NCBI GenBank assembly: GCA_029820915.1
Contig: JALGUI010000171.1
Coordinates: 1 to 8,995, forward strand
Length of the DNA stretch: 8,995 nt
Reading direction: 5' to 3'
Source of the DNA: Candidatus Zipacnadia bacterium
GTDB taxonomy: Bacteria; Armatimonadota; Zipacnadia; Zipacnadales; UBA5352
In this document: positions 1 to 5,757 of the stretch, in pieces
Numbering within the stretch: the stretch's first letter is position 1
Layout: each line of letters opens with the position of its first letter
Translations under genes and position numbers: made by a program
Notes under the pieces: model-generated
The model's input: the letters and a program-made list of their open reading frames with translations, nothing else
Database searches by the model: none
What the model was told of the DNA's origin: nothing

Positions 1-224
1 GGCGCGAGCGCCACCACGTCGCCGACCGACTCGTGGCCGAGCAGGAATGGGCAATCCTCCTCGGCGGCGCCCATCAGGCAGCAGTCGCGCAGGTGGCGGT
101 CGGTGGCGTTGCAGATCCCGAACGCGGTGGTGCGCACCAGCGCCTCATACGGCCCGGGCTGCGGTGGATCGCCCACCTCGCGCCAGACCGCTTCGCCACA
201 GCGTTCGACCACTACCGCCTTCAT
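1..224 (-). CDS. Zinc-dependent medium-chain alcohol/polyol dehydrogenase, N-terminal fragment (cut by window start)
   Basis: The first 74 residues of a zinc-type MDR dehydrogenase are visible, beginning MKAVVVERCGEAVW and running off the window. They form the start of the GroES-like catalytic domain. GICNATD at about 36-42 is a variant of the family GICGTD, and its Cys38 is the expected first catalytic-zinc ligand. LLGHESVG at about 61-68 gives His64-Glu65, the next zinc-site residues. The family oxidises alcohols, polyols or sugars with NAD(P), and the substrate cannot be told from this part. The ATG overlaps the stop of the upstream dehydrogenase as ATGA, so the two are probably co-transcribed and translationally coupled. 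A weak GGAG lies about 10 bases upstream of the start. Structural-zinc cysteines and the Rossmann domain lie outside the window. The MDR assignment is firm, the exact substrate class unknown. Confidence 0.85.
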   Translation of the reverse strand, partial: MKAVVVERCGEAVWREVGDPPQPGPYEALVRTTAFGICNATDRHLRDCCLMGAAEEDCPFLLGHESVGDVVALA

Positions 225-1204
225 GTCGGCCACTCCAATGCCACGCCGAGGCACTCCGTGGGCCGGAAGACCGCGAGATCGTAGGCCTCCTGGCAGCGCT
301 CGACGGGGAAGTGATGGGTGATCAGCGGCGCGGCCTGGAACCGCCCGTCGCCGATCATGCGCAACAGCTCCGGCTGCAGCCCGCCGGTCGAGCATGGGAA
401 GTGCATGGTGATCTGCTTGCCGTGCGCGGTGTTGAAGTCGAAGTCCACCTGCCCGGGATACCAGCCCTGCCAGACGACCTTGCCGCGCGGCGCCACGTAC
501 TCGAGCGCCAGGTCGGTGACCGCCCCCGACTGCGTGGCCTGGGCCACCACGCTGAAGCCCGCGAGGTCGCGCTCGTCCAGCCATGCGCGCGCGACCTCCT
601 GATCGGTGAAGGCTTCCGCGCCGAGCGAGCGCAGCACCTCGGCCCGCTCCTCCGCCAGATCGAGGCCCACCACCGTCGCGCCGGCGGCCATCGCGCACTG
701 CGCGTACGACAGCCCGACCAGCCCAAGGCCGATGACCAGCACGGTGTCCGAGGGCTCGACTCCGGTGATGTTGACGCCGTGCAGGCCCACCGCCCACAGC
801 GTGCACAGCGACGCCTCGTCGTCGGGCACATCATCGGGGATCGGGTGCACACTGTCCGGGTTAGCGACGACCAGGCTCGAGTGCGTGCCCCACACAATCT
901 CCAGCTCCGGCTCGACCAGTCTGCCGGCGACCGAGGTGACCGCCGCGCGCCGGCCGGGCTGCAGGTCGGCGACCTCGTCGCCGACCCACTCGACCACGCC
1001 CGCGCCCTGGTAGCCGGTGATGAGCGGGAAGGTGCCGTTGTGGGTGCGGATGCCGCGGAAGATCGAGCCCTCGGTGCCGGCGCTGATGCCGCTGACGTTC
1101 ATGCGCACCAGCACCTGCTCGGGGCCGGGGTCCTCGTACGTCACGTCCAGCAGCTCGGCGGCGTCGGCCCGCGGGAAGCAGACCGCGTTGGCGGCAATGG
1201 GCAT
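221..1204 (-). CDS. Medium-chain dehydrogenase (MDR), BchC-like, lacking the usual zinc ligands
   Basis: This is a 327-residue MDR-superfamily oxidoreductase. An N-terminal GroES-like domain (about 1-140) is followed by a Rossmann domain with VIGLGLVG at 157-164, which fits the GxGxxG dinucleotide-binding pattern, and by the acidic LDLAEERAE at the end of the second strand. The place where zinc enzymes have GICGTD reads SGISAGTE (39-46) with no Cys, and GHE is replaced by GYQ (64-66). No structural-zinc Cys cluster is seen either. It therefore resembles the zinc-independent branch that includes bacteriochlorophyllide dehydrogenase BchC, although no bacteriochlorophyll gene is nearby. The start at 1204 is chosen because AGGAGG sits 8 bases upstream (plus-strand 1213-1218) and the protein then begins MPIAANAVCF; the open frame further upstream is low-complexity shadow. 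It is the first gene of a two-gene unit, and its stop overlaps the next start. Oxidation of a sugar or polyol hydroxyl is an inference. Confidence 0.88.
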   Translation of the reverse strand: MPIAANAVCFPRADAAELLDVTYEDPGPEQVLVRMNVSGISAGTEGSIFRGIRTHNGTFPLITGYQGAGVVEWVGDEVADLQPGRRAAVTSVAGRLVEPELEIVWGTHSSLVVANPDSVHPIPDDVPDDEASLCTLWAVGLHGVNITGVEPSDTVLVIGLGLVGLSYAQCAMAAGATVVGLDLAEERAEVLRSLGAEAFTDQEVARAWLDERDLAGFSVVAQATQSGAVTDLALEYVAPRGKVVWQGWYPGQVDFDFNTAHGKQITMHFPCSTGGLQPELLRMIGDGRFQAAPLITHHFPVERCQEAYDLAVFRPTECLGVALEWPT

Positions 1205-1359
1205 GTCGGGTCCCTCCTGCGCCGATGTCGGCGTCCGCGAATACTGCGCGCGTTGCTTCGGCCTCCGCCATGAGCACACCTTCCTGTGCGGCGGGCAGGA
1301 CTTCCGCCCCCGGCGGCGGAACAGCCACGCACCAGCCGAGACCGGGGAGGAGCGCGACC
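1205..1359. promoter_or_regulatory. Divergent intergenic spacer (presumed two-way promoter region)
   Basis: These 155 bases separate the minus-strand dehydrogenase pair from the plus-strand GNAT gene, so promoters for both directions should lie here. No convincing -35/-10 pair is visible in this GC-rich DNA. Strong Shine-Dalgarno sequences flank both ends (AGGAGG on the minus strand, GGAGGA at 1346-1351 on the plus strand). The only notable structure is the near-palindrome at 1302-1321. Confidence 0.4.
1302..1321. promoter_or_regulatory. Near-palindrome, possible operator
   Basis: The 20 bases TTCCGCCCCCGGCGGCGGAA read almost the same on both strands: 18 of 20 positions match the reverse complement, and the mismatch falls on one symmetric pair. 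The site lies in the divergent spacer, 98 bases upstream of the dehydrogenase start and 39 bases upstream of the GNAT start. That position and symmetry suit a dimeric regulator, but in GC-rich DNA such dyads also arise by chance. No regulator gene is in the window. Confidence 0.25.
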
Positions 1360-2700
1360 ATGAGCTACGAGCTGCGCGTCGGCGTGCCCGCCGACAGCGA
1401 GGGGATGTTCGAGACGCAGGTGGACGCCTTCGGCATCGCCGAGGACAGCATCCGGTGGGAGCGCGCCCGCGCATCGTGCTTCGACCATCCGGACGAGTAC
1501 ATCGTCATGGCCGATGAGGCCGGCCGCGTGGTGGGCCTGGTACACATCGGCGACCAGTGGATCCAGGTCGGGCGCTGCGCGGTGCTCAAGGGCGATGTCG
1601 GCCACGTGTCGATTTGCTCCGAGCTGCAGGGCCTGGGCCTGGGCACGCGCATGATGCGCCGGACCGTCGAGTACCTGGGCGAGAGCGGCTACCACCTGTC
1701 GCGCCTGGGCGGGCTGATGCACTTCTACTCGCGCTTCGGCTACGAGCCCCTCCCGCGGCGCTTCGTCGAGATCGACCTGCAGTCCGTGCATGGCGGCGCC
1801 CGGCAGATCCCGGCCGCGGAGGTCTACCCCGAGCCCGAGGGCTTCCCCGGGACCGTGCGCCCCTACGACGAGGCGCGCGACTTCGCGGCCCGCGTGCGGC
1901 TGCGCTACGACTTCGATCACGGCCGCTCCGGCGCGCAGCAGGTCTCGCTTGACGCCGAGCCACCCGCGAGCCCCGCGCCGTCCGACCCGGACGCCATGCG
2001 CTGGGTCTACGAGCGCGATGGCGAGACGCTGGGCTATCTGTTTGCGGTGGAGAGCCCGCTCGAGGCGCGGGGCGACGAGACCGTCTTCTCGATCGCCGAG
2101 TTCGCGTACAATCAGGCGCACCCCGACGCGGCCGGGGCGCTGATGCGCACGCTGCTCGCGCGCATCGCCCGGCACGAGCGCGCGCGGGTGACTTCGCGCC
2201 TGCCCTTCGACCAGGCGCTCGTGGAGGCGCTGCAGCTCTCGGGCGTGAGTCTCGTGCTGAGCGAGCGACACCAGGCGGTCGCGGGCAACATGATCCTGGT
2301 GGTGGACCTCGCGGGGACGCTGCGGCAGGTGGCGCCCGAGCTGTCGGACCGGCTGGCGGACAGCCTCGTGGCCGACTGGCAGGGCGCGATCGAGATCGCC
2401 ATCCCGCAACGCGGCGCCTGCCCCGGCGGCGACCCGACCGCCGTCACCGCGGGCGGCGCGCTGCCCGGCGAGGCTTGCCGGCTGACTATCGCGGGCGGCG
2501 AGGTGGCCGTGGACGAGGGGGCTGGGCCGGCGGACCTGGCGCTGCGGATGACCCAGGCGCAGTTCGTCAAGGCGCTCTTTGGGATCGCGGCGCTGACCGA
2601 GCTGGCCCCCGCGCGCACGATGGCGCTGACGCTCACCCAGCGCGGTCTGCTGGACGCGCTCTTCCCGCGCACCCAGGCGGGCTCGGGGCCGTGGGGCTAA
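1360..2700 (+). CDS. Eis-like GNAT N-acetyltransferase with C-terminal SCP2-like domain
   Basis: This 446-residue protein has the three-part layout of the Eis family. An N-terminal GNAT domain (about 1-140) holds the acetyl-CoA pyrophosphate loop as SELQGLGLGTRMM (87-99, core Q-G-L-G-L-G), followed by FYSRFGYEP (122-130), the usual GNAT motif B region. A second, degenerate GNAT-like domain spans about 165-320. The C-terminal part (about 325-440) resembles the SCP2/Eis C-terminal fold, with ADLALRMTQAQFVKALFG (391-408) and LLDALFPRT (430-438). Eis enzymes acetylate amines on aminoglycosides, peptides or lysines, but the substrate here is unknown. The typical Eis ending with a buried C-terminal carboxylate is not obvious: this one ends GSGPWG. 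The ATG at 1360 is preceded by GGAGGA with an 8-base spacer. It is transcribed divergently from the dehydrogenases, and the GspF-like gene follows after 79 bases. Confidence 0.85.
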   Translation: MSYELRVGVPADSEGMFETQVDAFGIAEDSIRWERARASCFDHPDEYIVMADEAGRVVGLVHIGDQWIQVGRCAVLKGDVGHVSICSELQGLGLGTRMMRRTVEYLGESGYHLSRLGGLMHFYSRFGYEPLPRRFVEIDLQSVHGGARQIPAAEVYPEPEGFPGTVRPYDEARDFAARVRLRYDFDHGRSGAQQVSLDAEPPASPAPSDPDAMRWVYERDGETLGYLFAVESPLEARGDETVFSIAEFAYNQAHPDAAGALMRTLLARIARHERARVTSRLPFDQALVEALQLSGVSLVLSERHQAVAGNMILVVDLAGTLRQVAPELSDRLADSLVADWQGAIEIAIPQRGACPGGDPTAVTAGGALPGEACRLTIAGGEVAVDEGAGPADLALRMTQAQFVKALFGIAALTELAPARTMALTLTQRGLLDALFPRTQAGSGPWG

Positions 2701-2733
2701 CCGCGCCGCTCATGGCCGCGTTGGCGAGCGGAA

Positions 2734-2745
2734 GGTATCGTTACC
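2734..2745. promoter_or_regulatory. Short dyad ahead of the GspF-like gene
   Basis: GGTATCGTTACC matches its reverse complement at 10 of 12 positions and sits 34 bases upstream of the next start codon. TTGGCG at 2721-2726 could be a weak -35 element, with TATCGT or TACCGT as a poor -10. This is one of the few AT-bearing stretches in the 79-base gap, so a promoter or operator here is plausible but unproven. Confidence 0.2.
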
Positions 2746-2779
2746 GTCATGCGCGAACACGAGCGCAGGTGATGCCAGC

Positions 2780-3364
2780 ATGGCCGACAAGGAAACCAGT
2801 CTGACCAACGCCGAGCTCGCCATGGTCTGCCGGCAATTCGCGACGCTGACCAAGGCGGACATCAACATCCTCGAGATCCTCGAGACGCTGCGGGAGCAGA
2901 CGGGCAACGCCTTCCTGCGCGAGGTGCTCGAGCAGGTGCAGCAGGACGTCGAGATGGGGCACACGCTCGCCACGTCGTTCAGCCGCTACCCGAACACCTT
3001 CAGCCCGTTCTTCATCACCATGCTGCGCGAGGGCGAGCTGGAGGGGGAGCTGGACCGCGTCTTCGACGACCTGGCCGAGCATTTCGAGATGCGGTTGGGC
3101 GACACACCAGATGCGCGCCGGCCCGCCCGCGCCGGGCTGTTCGACTGGGAGGCCGCGGCCTCGGCGTTCCAGTGGATCTTCATCTGGCTGTGCGCGCTCG
3201 GCGCCGCCTGCGCTCTCGGGGCCGGGCTGATCTGGTACGCCACCGCAGGCTCCGATGGCGGCGCAGGCCTGCCGGGCGACCGCCTGCCCAACATCCTGAT
3301 CTTCATCGGCATCGTGATGGGCCTGGGCGTGATCCTGTTCACGCGCGGGCGCAGGAGACGGTAG
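2780..3364 (+). CDS. Single-domain type II secretion / type IV pilus GspF/PilC-like inner-membrane protein
   Basis: The 194-residue protein carries one T2SSF domain at about 10-108. Family hallmarks are ELAMVCRQFATLTKADI (12-28), the LEILETLREQTGN helix, DVEMGHTLATSFSRYPNTFS (56-75) and the REGELEGELDRVFDDLAEHF helix (83-102). Two hydrophobic stretches follow, about 132-154 and 170-188, predicted as membrane segments, and the protein ends RGRRRR, a likely cytoplasmic positive tail. Normal GspF/PilC proteins are about 400 residues with two such domains and act as the assembly-platform protein of type II secretion or type IV pili. This one has half of that, lacks the usual AliYP segment before the first membrane helix, and has no GspE/PilB, pilin or secretin gene beside it. 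AGGTGA lies 7 bases upstream of the ATG. It may work with a system encoded elsewhere or be a divergent stand-alone paralogue. Confidence 0.8.
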   Translation: MADKETSLTNAELAMVCRQFATLTKADINILEILETLREQTGNAFLREVLEQVQQDVEMGHTLATSFSRYPNTFSPFFITMLREGELEGELDRVFDDLAEHFEMRLGDTPDARRPARAGLFDWEAAASAFQWIFIWLCALGAACALGAGLIWYATAGSDGGAGLPGDRLPNILIFIGIVMGLGVILFTRGRRRR

Positions 3365-3381
3365 GCGCAACGGCACCGAGG

Positions 3382-3399
3382 ACCGCCGCCGGTGGCGGT
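3382..3399 (+). terminator. Possible factor-assisted terminator hairpin after the GspF-like gene
   Basis: ACCGCC (3382-3387) pairs with GGCGGT (3394-3399) around a 6-base loop, 17 bases after the stop codon. The downstream sequence is only modestly T-rich (TGGTTGCCGTTCTG), so it lacks the T tract of a classical intrinsic terminator. Position supports termination, composition does not decide it. Confidence 0.3.
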
Positions 3400-3418
3400 T
3401 GGTTGCCGTTCTGTGGCA

Positions 3419-3436
3419 TCCCGCCCAGGGGCGGGA
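3419..3436. repeat. Extragenic hairpin, 7-bp stem
   Basis: TCCCGCC (3419-3425) and GGCGGGA (3430-3436) form a perfect 7-base-pair stem with a CAGG loop, just before the ~76-base tandem repeat. It could add to transcription termination from either side of the convergent pair. Confidence 0.45.
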
Positions 3437-3437
3437 C

Positions 3438-3597
3438 CCGTGCGTCGTGCCGCAGGTCGATCCGGTGCCGAACGACCGACGGGCGAGGGCGTCCGTCGCA
3501 CGGACGGCAACGACCGTGCGTCGTGCCGCGGGTCACCGGTGTACGGAACGACCGACGGGCGGGACCGCCCGTCGTACAGAACGACGGACGGCAACGA
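3438..3597. repeat. Two diverged tandem copies of a ~76-bp unit
   Basis: Copy A (3438-3513, 76 bases) and copy B (3514-3597, 84 bases) abut directly. Both open with CCGTGCGTCGTGCCGC, share CGAACGACCGACGGGCG or a one-base variant in the middle, and close with GGACGGCAACGA. Copy B carries a few extra bases, notably an 8-base insertion before the closing block. The similarity is clear by eye but imperfect, so this is an old duplication. Both copies contain an internal dyad, perfect only in copy B. Confidence 0.75.
3553..3574. repeat. Perfect 10-bp inverted repeat inside tandem copy B
   Basis: CGACGGGCGG (3553-3562) and CCGCCCGTCG (3565-3574) are exact reverse complements separated by GA, giving a very stable GC hairpin or cruciform. 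The matching place in copy A keeps only CGACGG and CCGTCG (3477-3482 and 3493-3498) as arms. The stem follows copy B rather than either neighbouring gene, which suggests it belongs to the repeat element. Confidence 0.6.
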
Positions 3598-3619
3598 CCT
3601 CCCGGCCGTTGCCGTTTGC

Positions 3620-3640
3620 TTGTGACCTGTGACTGGCGAC
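3620..3640. repeat. Short degenerate heptad repeat beside the DegT-like stop codon
   Basis: Three 7-base units, TTGTGAC, CTGTGAC and TGGCGAC, lie end to end and stop 5 bases before the minus-strand stop codon at 3648-3646. They resemble the heptad run at 6954-6974 in period and in the TGT-A core. The array is short and partly diverged. Confidence 0.4.
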
Positions 3641-3645
3641 TGCCG

Positions 3646-4875
3646 TTACCCCAGCCCCTCGCTCACCTTGCGGATCGCCCGCCCGATGTCGTGGATATCC
3701 TCCTCAGGCATGAACTGCGTCGGGCACACCGGCTGCACCATGCGGTCGAGGACGTGCTGCGTGCGCGGGCAGGTGCTGTCGTCGTACACGATGCCTTCGC
3801 GGCCGCGGTCGAACGGATAGCGTGAGTCGCCGAACAGCCGCTGGTTGCGTACCGCCTCGTGGCAGAGGAAGATCGGCCTCCCGATGTAGTGCGCCCCGCA
3901 TGACACGCCCTCGGCCACGAGCGCCTTCGCGAAGTCCTCGGGCGCGAAGGGCGCGTCGTCCTCGACGCGCATGCCGAACTGCCAGTAGGTGTGCTTGCAG
4001 CCGTCCAGCAGCCTCTGCGGCCGCACGTGCGGGTTGTCCGCGAGCAGTTCGCACAGCAGGTCGCCGCGCGCGCGCCGCAGCGCGATGATGTCGCGCAGCT
4101 TGCGCGTCTGGGCCACCGCCACCGCGCCCGACAGGTCGTTCATGCGGTAGTTCGGCCCGAACACCTCGTAGACGCGCGGGCCGTACTGCGCGCGGTGCCA
4201 GCCCTTGTCCATGAACAGCCGCCCGCGTATCCCGTACTCCTCGTTGTTCGTGATGGTGATGCCGCCGTCGCCGCAGGTGATGTGCTTGGACTGCTGCAGT
4301 GAGAAGCAGCCGATGTCGCCGATGGTGCCCACGAGCCGACCGTCATGCTCGCTCAGGTGCGCCTGCGAGCAGTCCTCGATCACCGGGAGGTCGTGGCGCG
4401 CCGCGATGTCCATGATCGCGTCCATGTCGCACGGGTTGCCGAACAGGTGGATGGCCATGATGGCCACGGTCCGGTCGCTGATCTTCGCCTCGATGTCCGC
4501 CGGGTCCATGTTGAGCGTCTCGGCGTCGCACTCGGCGAAGATCGGAATCGCGCCCTGGTAGAGGATGGGCACGATGCTGCCAATGTCCGTGATCGGACCG
4601 GTGATGATCTCGTCGCCCGGCGAGGGATTCACCATCCCGACGCCGATATGGATCGCCGCCGTGCCCGACGTGCTGGCGATCGCATGCTGGGCGCCGTGAA
4701 TCGCGCCGAACTCCTCCTCGAACGCCACGACCTTCGTGCCGCCCCAGCGGTTCATCGCGCCGGAGTCGATGACGTCGATGAGCTCCTTCAGCTCCTCCTT
4801 GCCGACCTTGTTGCCGCTGGTGAAGGGCCGCGTGCGCACCGGCTCTCCGCCGTGGATCGCGAGCTTGTCTGACAT
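3646..4875 (-). CDS. DegT/DnrJ/EryC1/StrS-family PLP-dependent aminotransferase
   Basis: This is a full-length 409-residue fold-type I PLP enzyme of the sugar-aminotransferase family, which moves an amino group (usually from Glu or Gln) to keto-sugars or cyclitol ketones. STSGTAAIH (68-76) is the phosphate-binding segment, VIEDCSQAH (165-173) holds Asp168, which pairs with the PLP ring nitrogen, and FSLQQSKHITCGDGG (191-205) holds Lys197, the expected Schiff-base lysine. PNYRMNDLSGAVAVAQ (241-256) is the usual family block. All key residues are present, so it is probably a true aminotransferase and not one of the lysine-less dehydratases. The ATG at 4875 has AGGAGG 7 bases upstream (plus-strand 4883-4888). 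It lies 18 bases after the stop of the deacetylase-like gene on the same strand, so the two probably share one transcript. The substrate cannot be named. Confidence 0.92.
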   Translation of the reverse strand: MSDKLAIHGGEPVRTRPFTSGNKVGKEELKELIDVIDSGAMNRWGGTKVVAFEEEFGAIHGAQHAIASTSGTAAIHIGVGMVNPSPGDEIITGPITDIGSIVPILYQGAIPIFAECDAETLNMDPADIEAKISDRTVAIMAIHLFGNPCDMDAIMDIAARHDLPVIEDCSQAHLSEHDGRLVGTIGDIGCFSLQQSKHITCGDGGITITNNEEYGIRGRLFMDKGWHRAQYGPRVYEVFGPNYRMNDLSGAVAVAQTRKLRDIIALRRARGDLLCELLADNPHVRPQRLLDGCKHTYWQFGMRVEDDAPFAPEDFAKALVAEGVSCGAHYIGRPIFLCHEAVRNQRLFGDSRYPFDRGREGIVYDDSTCPRTQHVLDRMVQPVCPTQFMPEEDIHDIGRAIRKVSEGLG

Positions 4876-4893
4876 CTCGGGTCCTCCTCGTGC

Positions 4894-5757
4894 TCAGTAG
4901 TCCTCTTCGGCCATGGGCGGGAAGACGTCCGGTTCCGCCTCAGATGAGTCGTCGGGCGCGACGACCGCAGGCCCGTCGGGCCCGAACTCGATCCGGCAGG
5001 CGCGGCGGAACACCCACCAGCGATACATCTCGTCGCCGTCCATGACGGCCATCCCGCGGTCGCGGGCGGCCTCGATGATGTGCGTGAACATGTCCCTGGC
5101 CTCGGCCGCGCCGTAGGTCGTGCCCGACTCCACCCCGACCCCCGCGGTCCAGCCGTGCAGCAGATAGCCGGCGGTCAGATTGTGCTTCGCGGCATGGTCG
5201 AGCCGCCGCGCCACCACGTCCACGAACTGCTGCCAGTTGAGCCGCATGCCGTAGCCGATCGAGCCCAGCCGGTCGGCGTCATCGGTGTCGAAGATCGCCA
5301 GCTCCAGCAGCCCCATGCGCCGGCCGGTCTCGATGTCCATGATGTCGAAGGGCAAGCGGTTGGAGGTGCCGCAGGGGCTGCAGGTGGCGCGATTCGGGTG
5401 GCTCTGCGTCGGCCAGGTGTTCGACCACTTCACGCCCGCGGTCTCCATGCGCCGCCAGATGCCCGGGTAGTGCTCGATCTCGGTCCGCCCGTGCCGCCGC
5501 CAGCCGGGGATCTCACGGCCGTGGCGCTCGCGCAGGTCGCGCAGGCCCTGGTCGATCTCCTCCTGCGTCGTCGAGCCGGGCACGTGCAGCGCGATGCAGT
5601 GGTCGCCGACCTCCCCCGCGTCCAGGCGCAGGGCGGGCGTGTCGAAGAACGTGGTCGGGACATCGTACTGCTCGCACATCTCGCAGATCCAGCGCACGCC
5701 CTCCTCGGAGTACCCGCACAGGTCGTGGCTGAGCGACAGCACGCCGGCGGGCCTCAC
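4894..5757 (-). CDS. C-terminal fragment of the split gene: polysaccharide-deacetylase (NodB-like) domain
   Basis: This 287-residue frame has a GTG (5757) as its first usable start, with no good Shine-Dalgarno sequence, because it is really the continuation of the upstream fragment. NodB-family landmarks are VLSLSHDLCG (6-15, with His11-Asp12 where the family has the FDDG/HD motif), YDVPTTFFDTP (31-41, compare VPATFF), HCIALHVPG (53-61, with His53 and His58 where metal-binding His are expected), WRRHGRTE (86-93) and GYLLHGW (197-203, a late catalytic His block). The family removes acetyl groups from N-acetylated sugars with a divalent metal. Most positions match in kind but not exactly, so activity is uncertain. 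The tail after about residue 250 is acidic and ends EEDY. No signal peptide is seen, so it is probably cytoplasmic. The DegT-like gene follows after 18 bases. Confidence 0.75.
   Translation of the reverse strand: MRPAGVLSLSHDLCGYSEEGVRWICEMCEQYDVPTTFFDTPALRLDAGEVGDHCIALHVPGSTTQEEIDQGLRDLRERHGREIPGWRRHGRTEIEHYPGIWRRMETAGVKWSNTWPTQSHPNRATCSPCGTSNRLPFDIMDIETGRRMGLLELAIFDTDDADRLGSIGYGMRLNWQQFVDVVARRLDHAAKHNLTAGYLLHGWTAGVGVESGTTYGAAEARDMFTHIIEAARDRGMAVMDGDEMYRWWVFRRACRIEFGPDGPAVVAPDDSSEAEPDVFPPMAEEDY

Larger units (their letters stand above)
3365..3645. other. Convergent intergenic region rich in hairpins and repeats
   Basis: These 281 bases lie between the tail-to-tail ends of the GspF-like gene and the DegT-like gene. 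No coding frame in it shows any family signature. It contains three hairpins, a degenerate ~76-base tandem repeat and a short heptad repeat, listed separately. Together they could form a two-way terminator and a landing place for dispersed extragenic repeats. Confidence 0.6.

Noticed and set aside
47..1273. 408-residue plus-strand open frame across the dehydrogenase gene
   Set aside because: It is antisense to a well-supported MDR gene, rich in Arg, Ala, His and Gly, with no family motif or ribosome-binding site.
1141..2409. 422-residue minus-strand open frame across the GNAT gene
   Set aside because: It is antisense to the GNAT, whose motifs and Shine-Dalgarno are clear; its composition is that of a high-GC shadow frame.
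3438..3597. Tandem repeat considered as a CRISPR array
   Set aside because: There are only two diverged, directly abutting copies with no uniform spacers, and no cas gene in the window.
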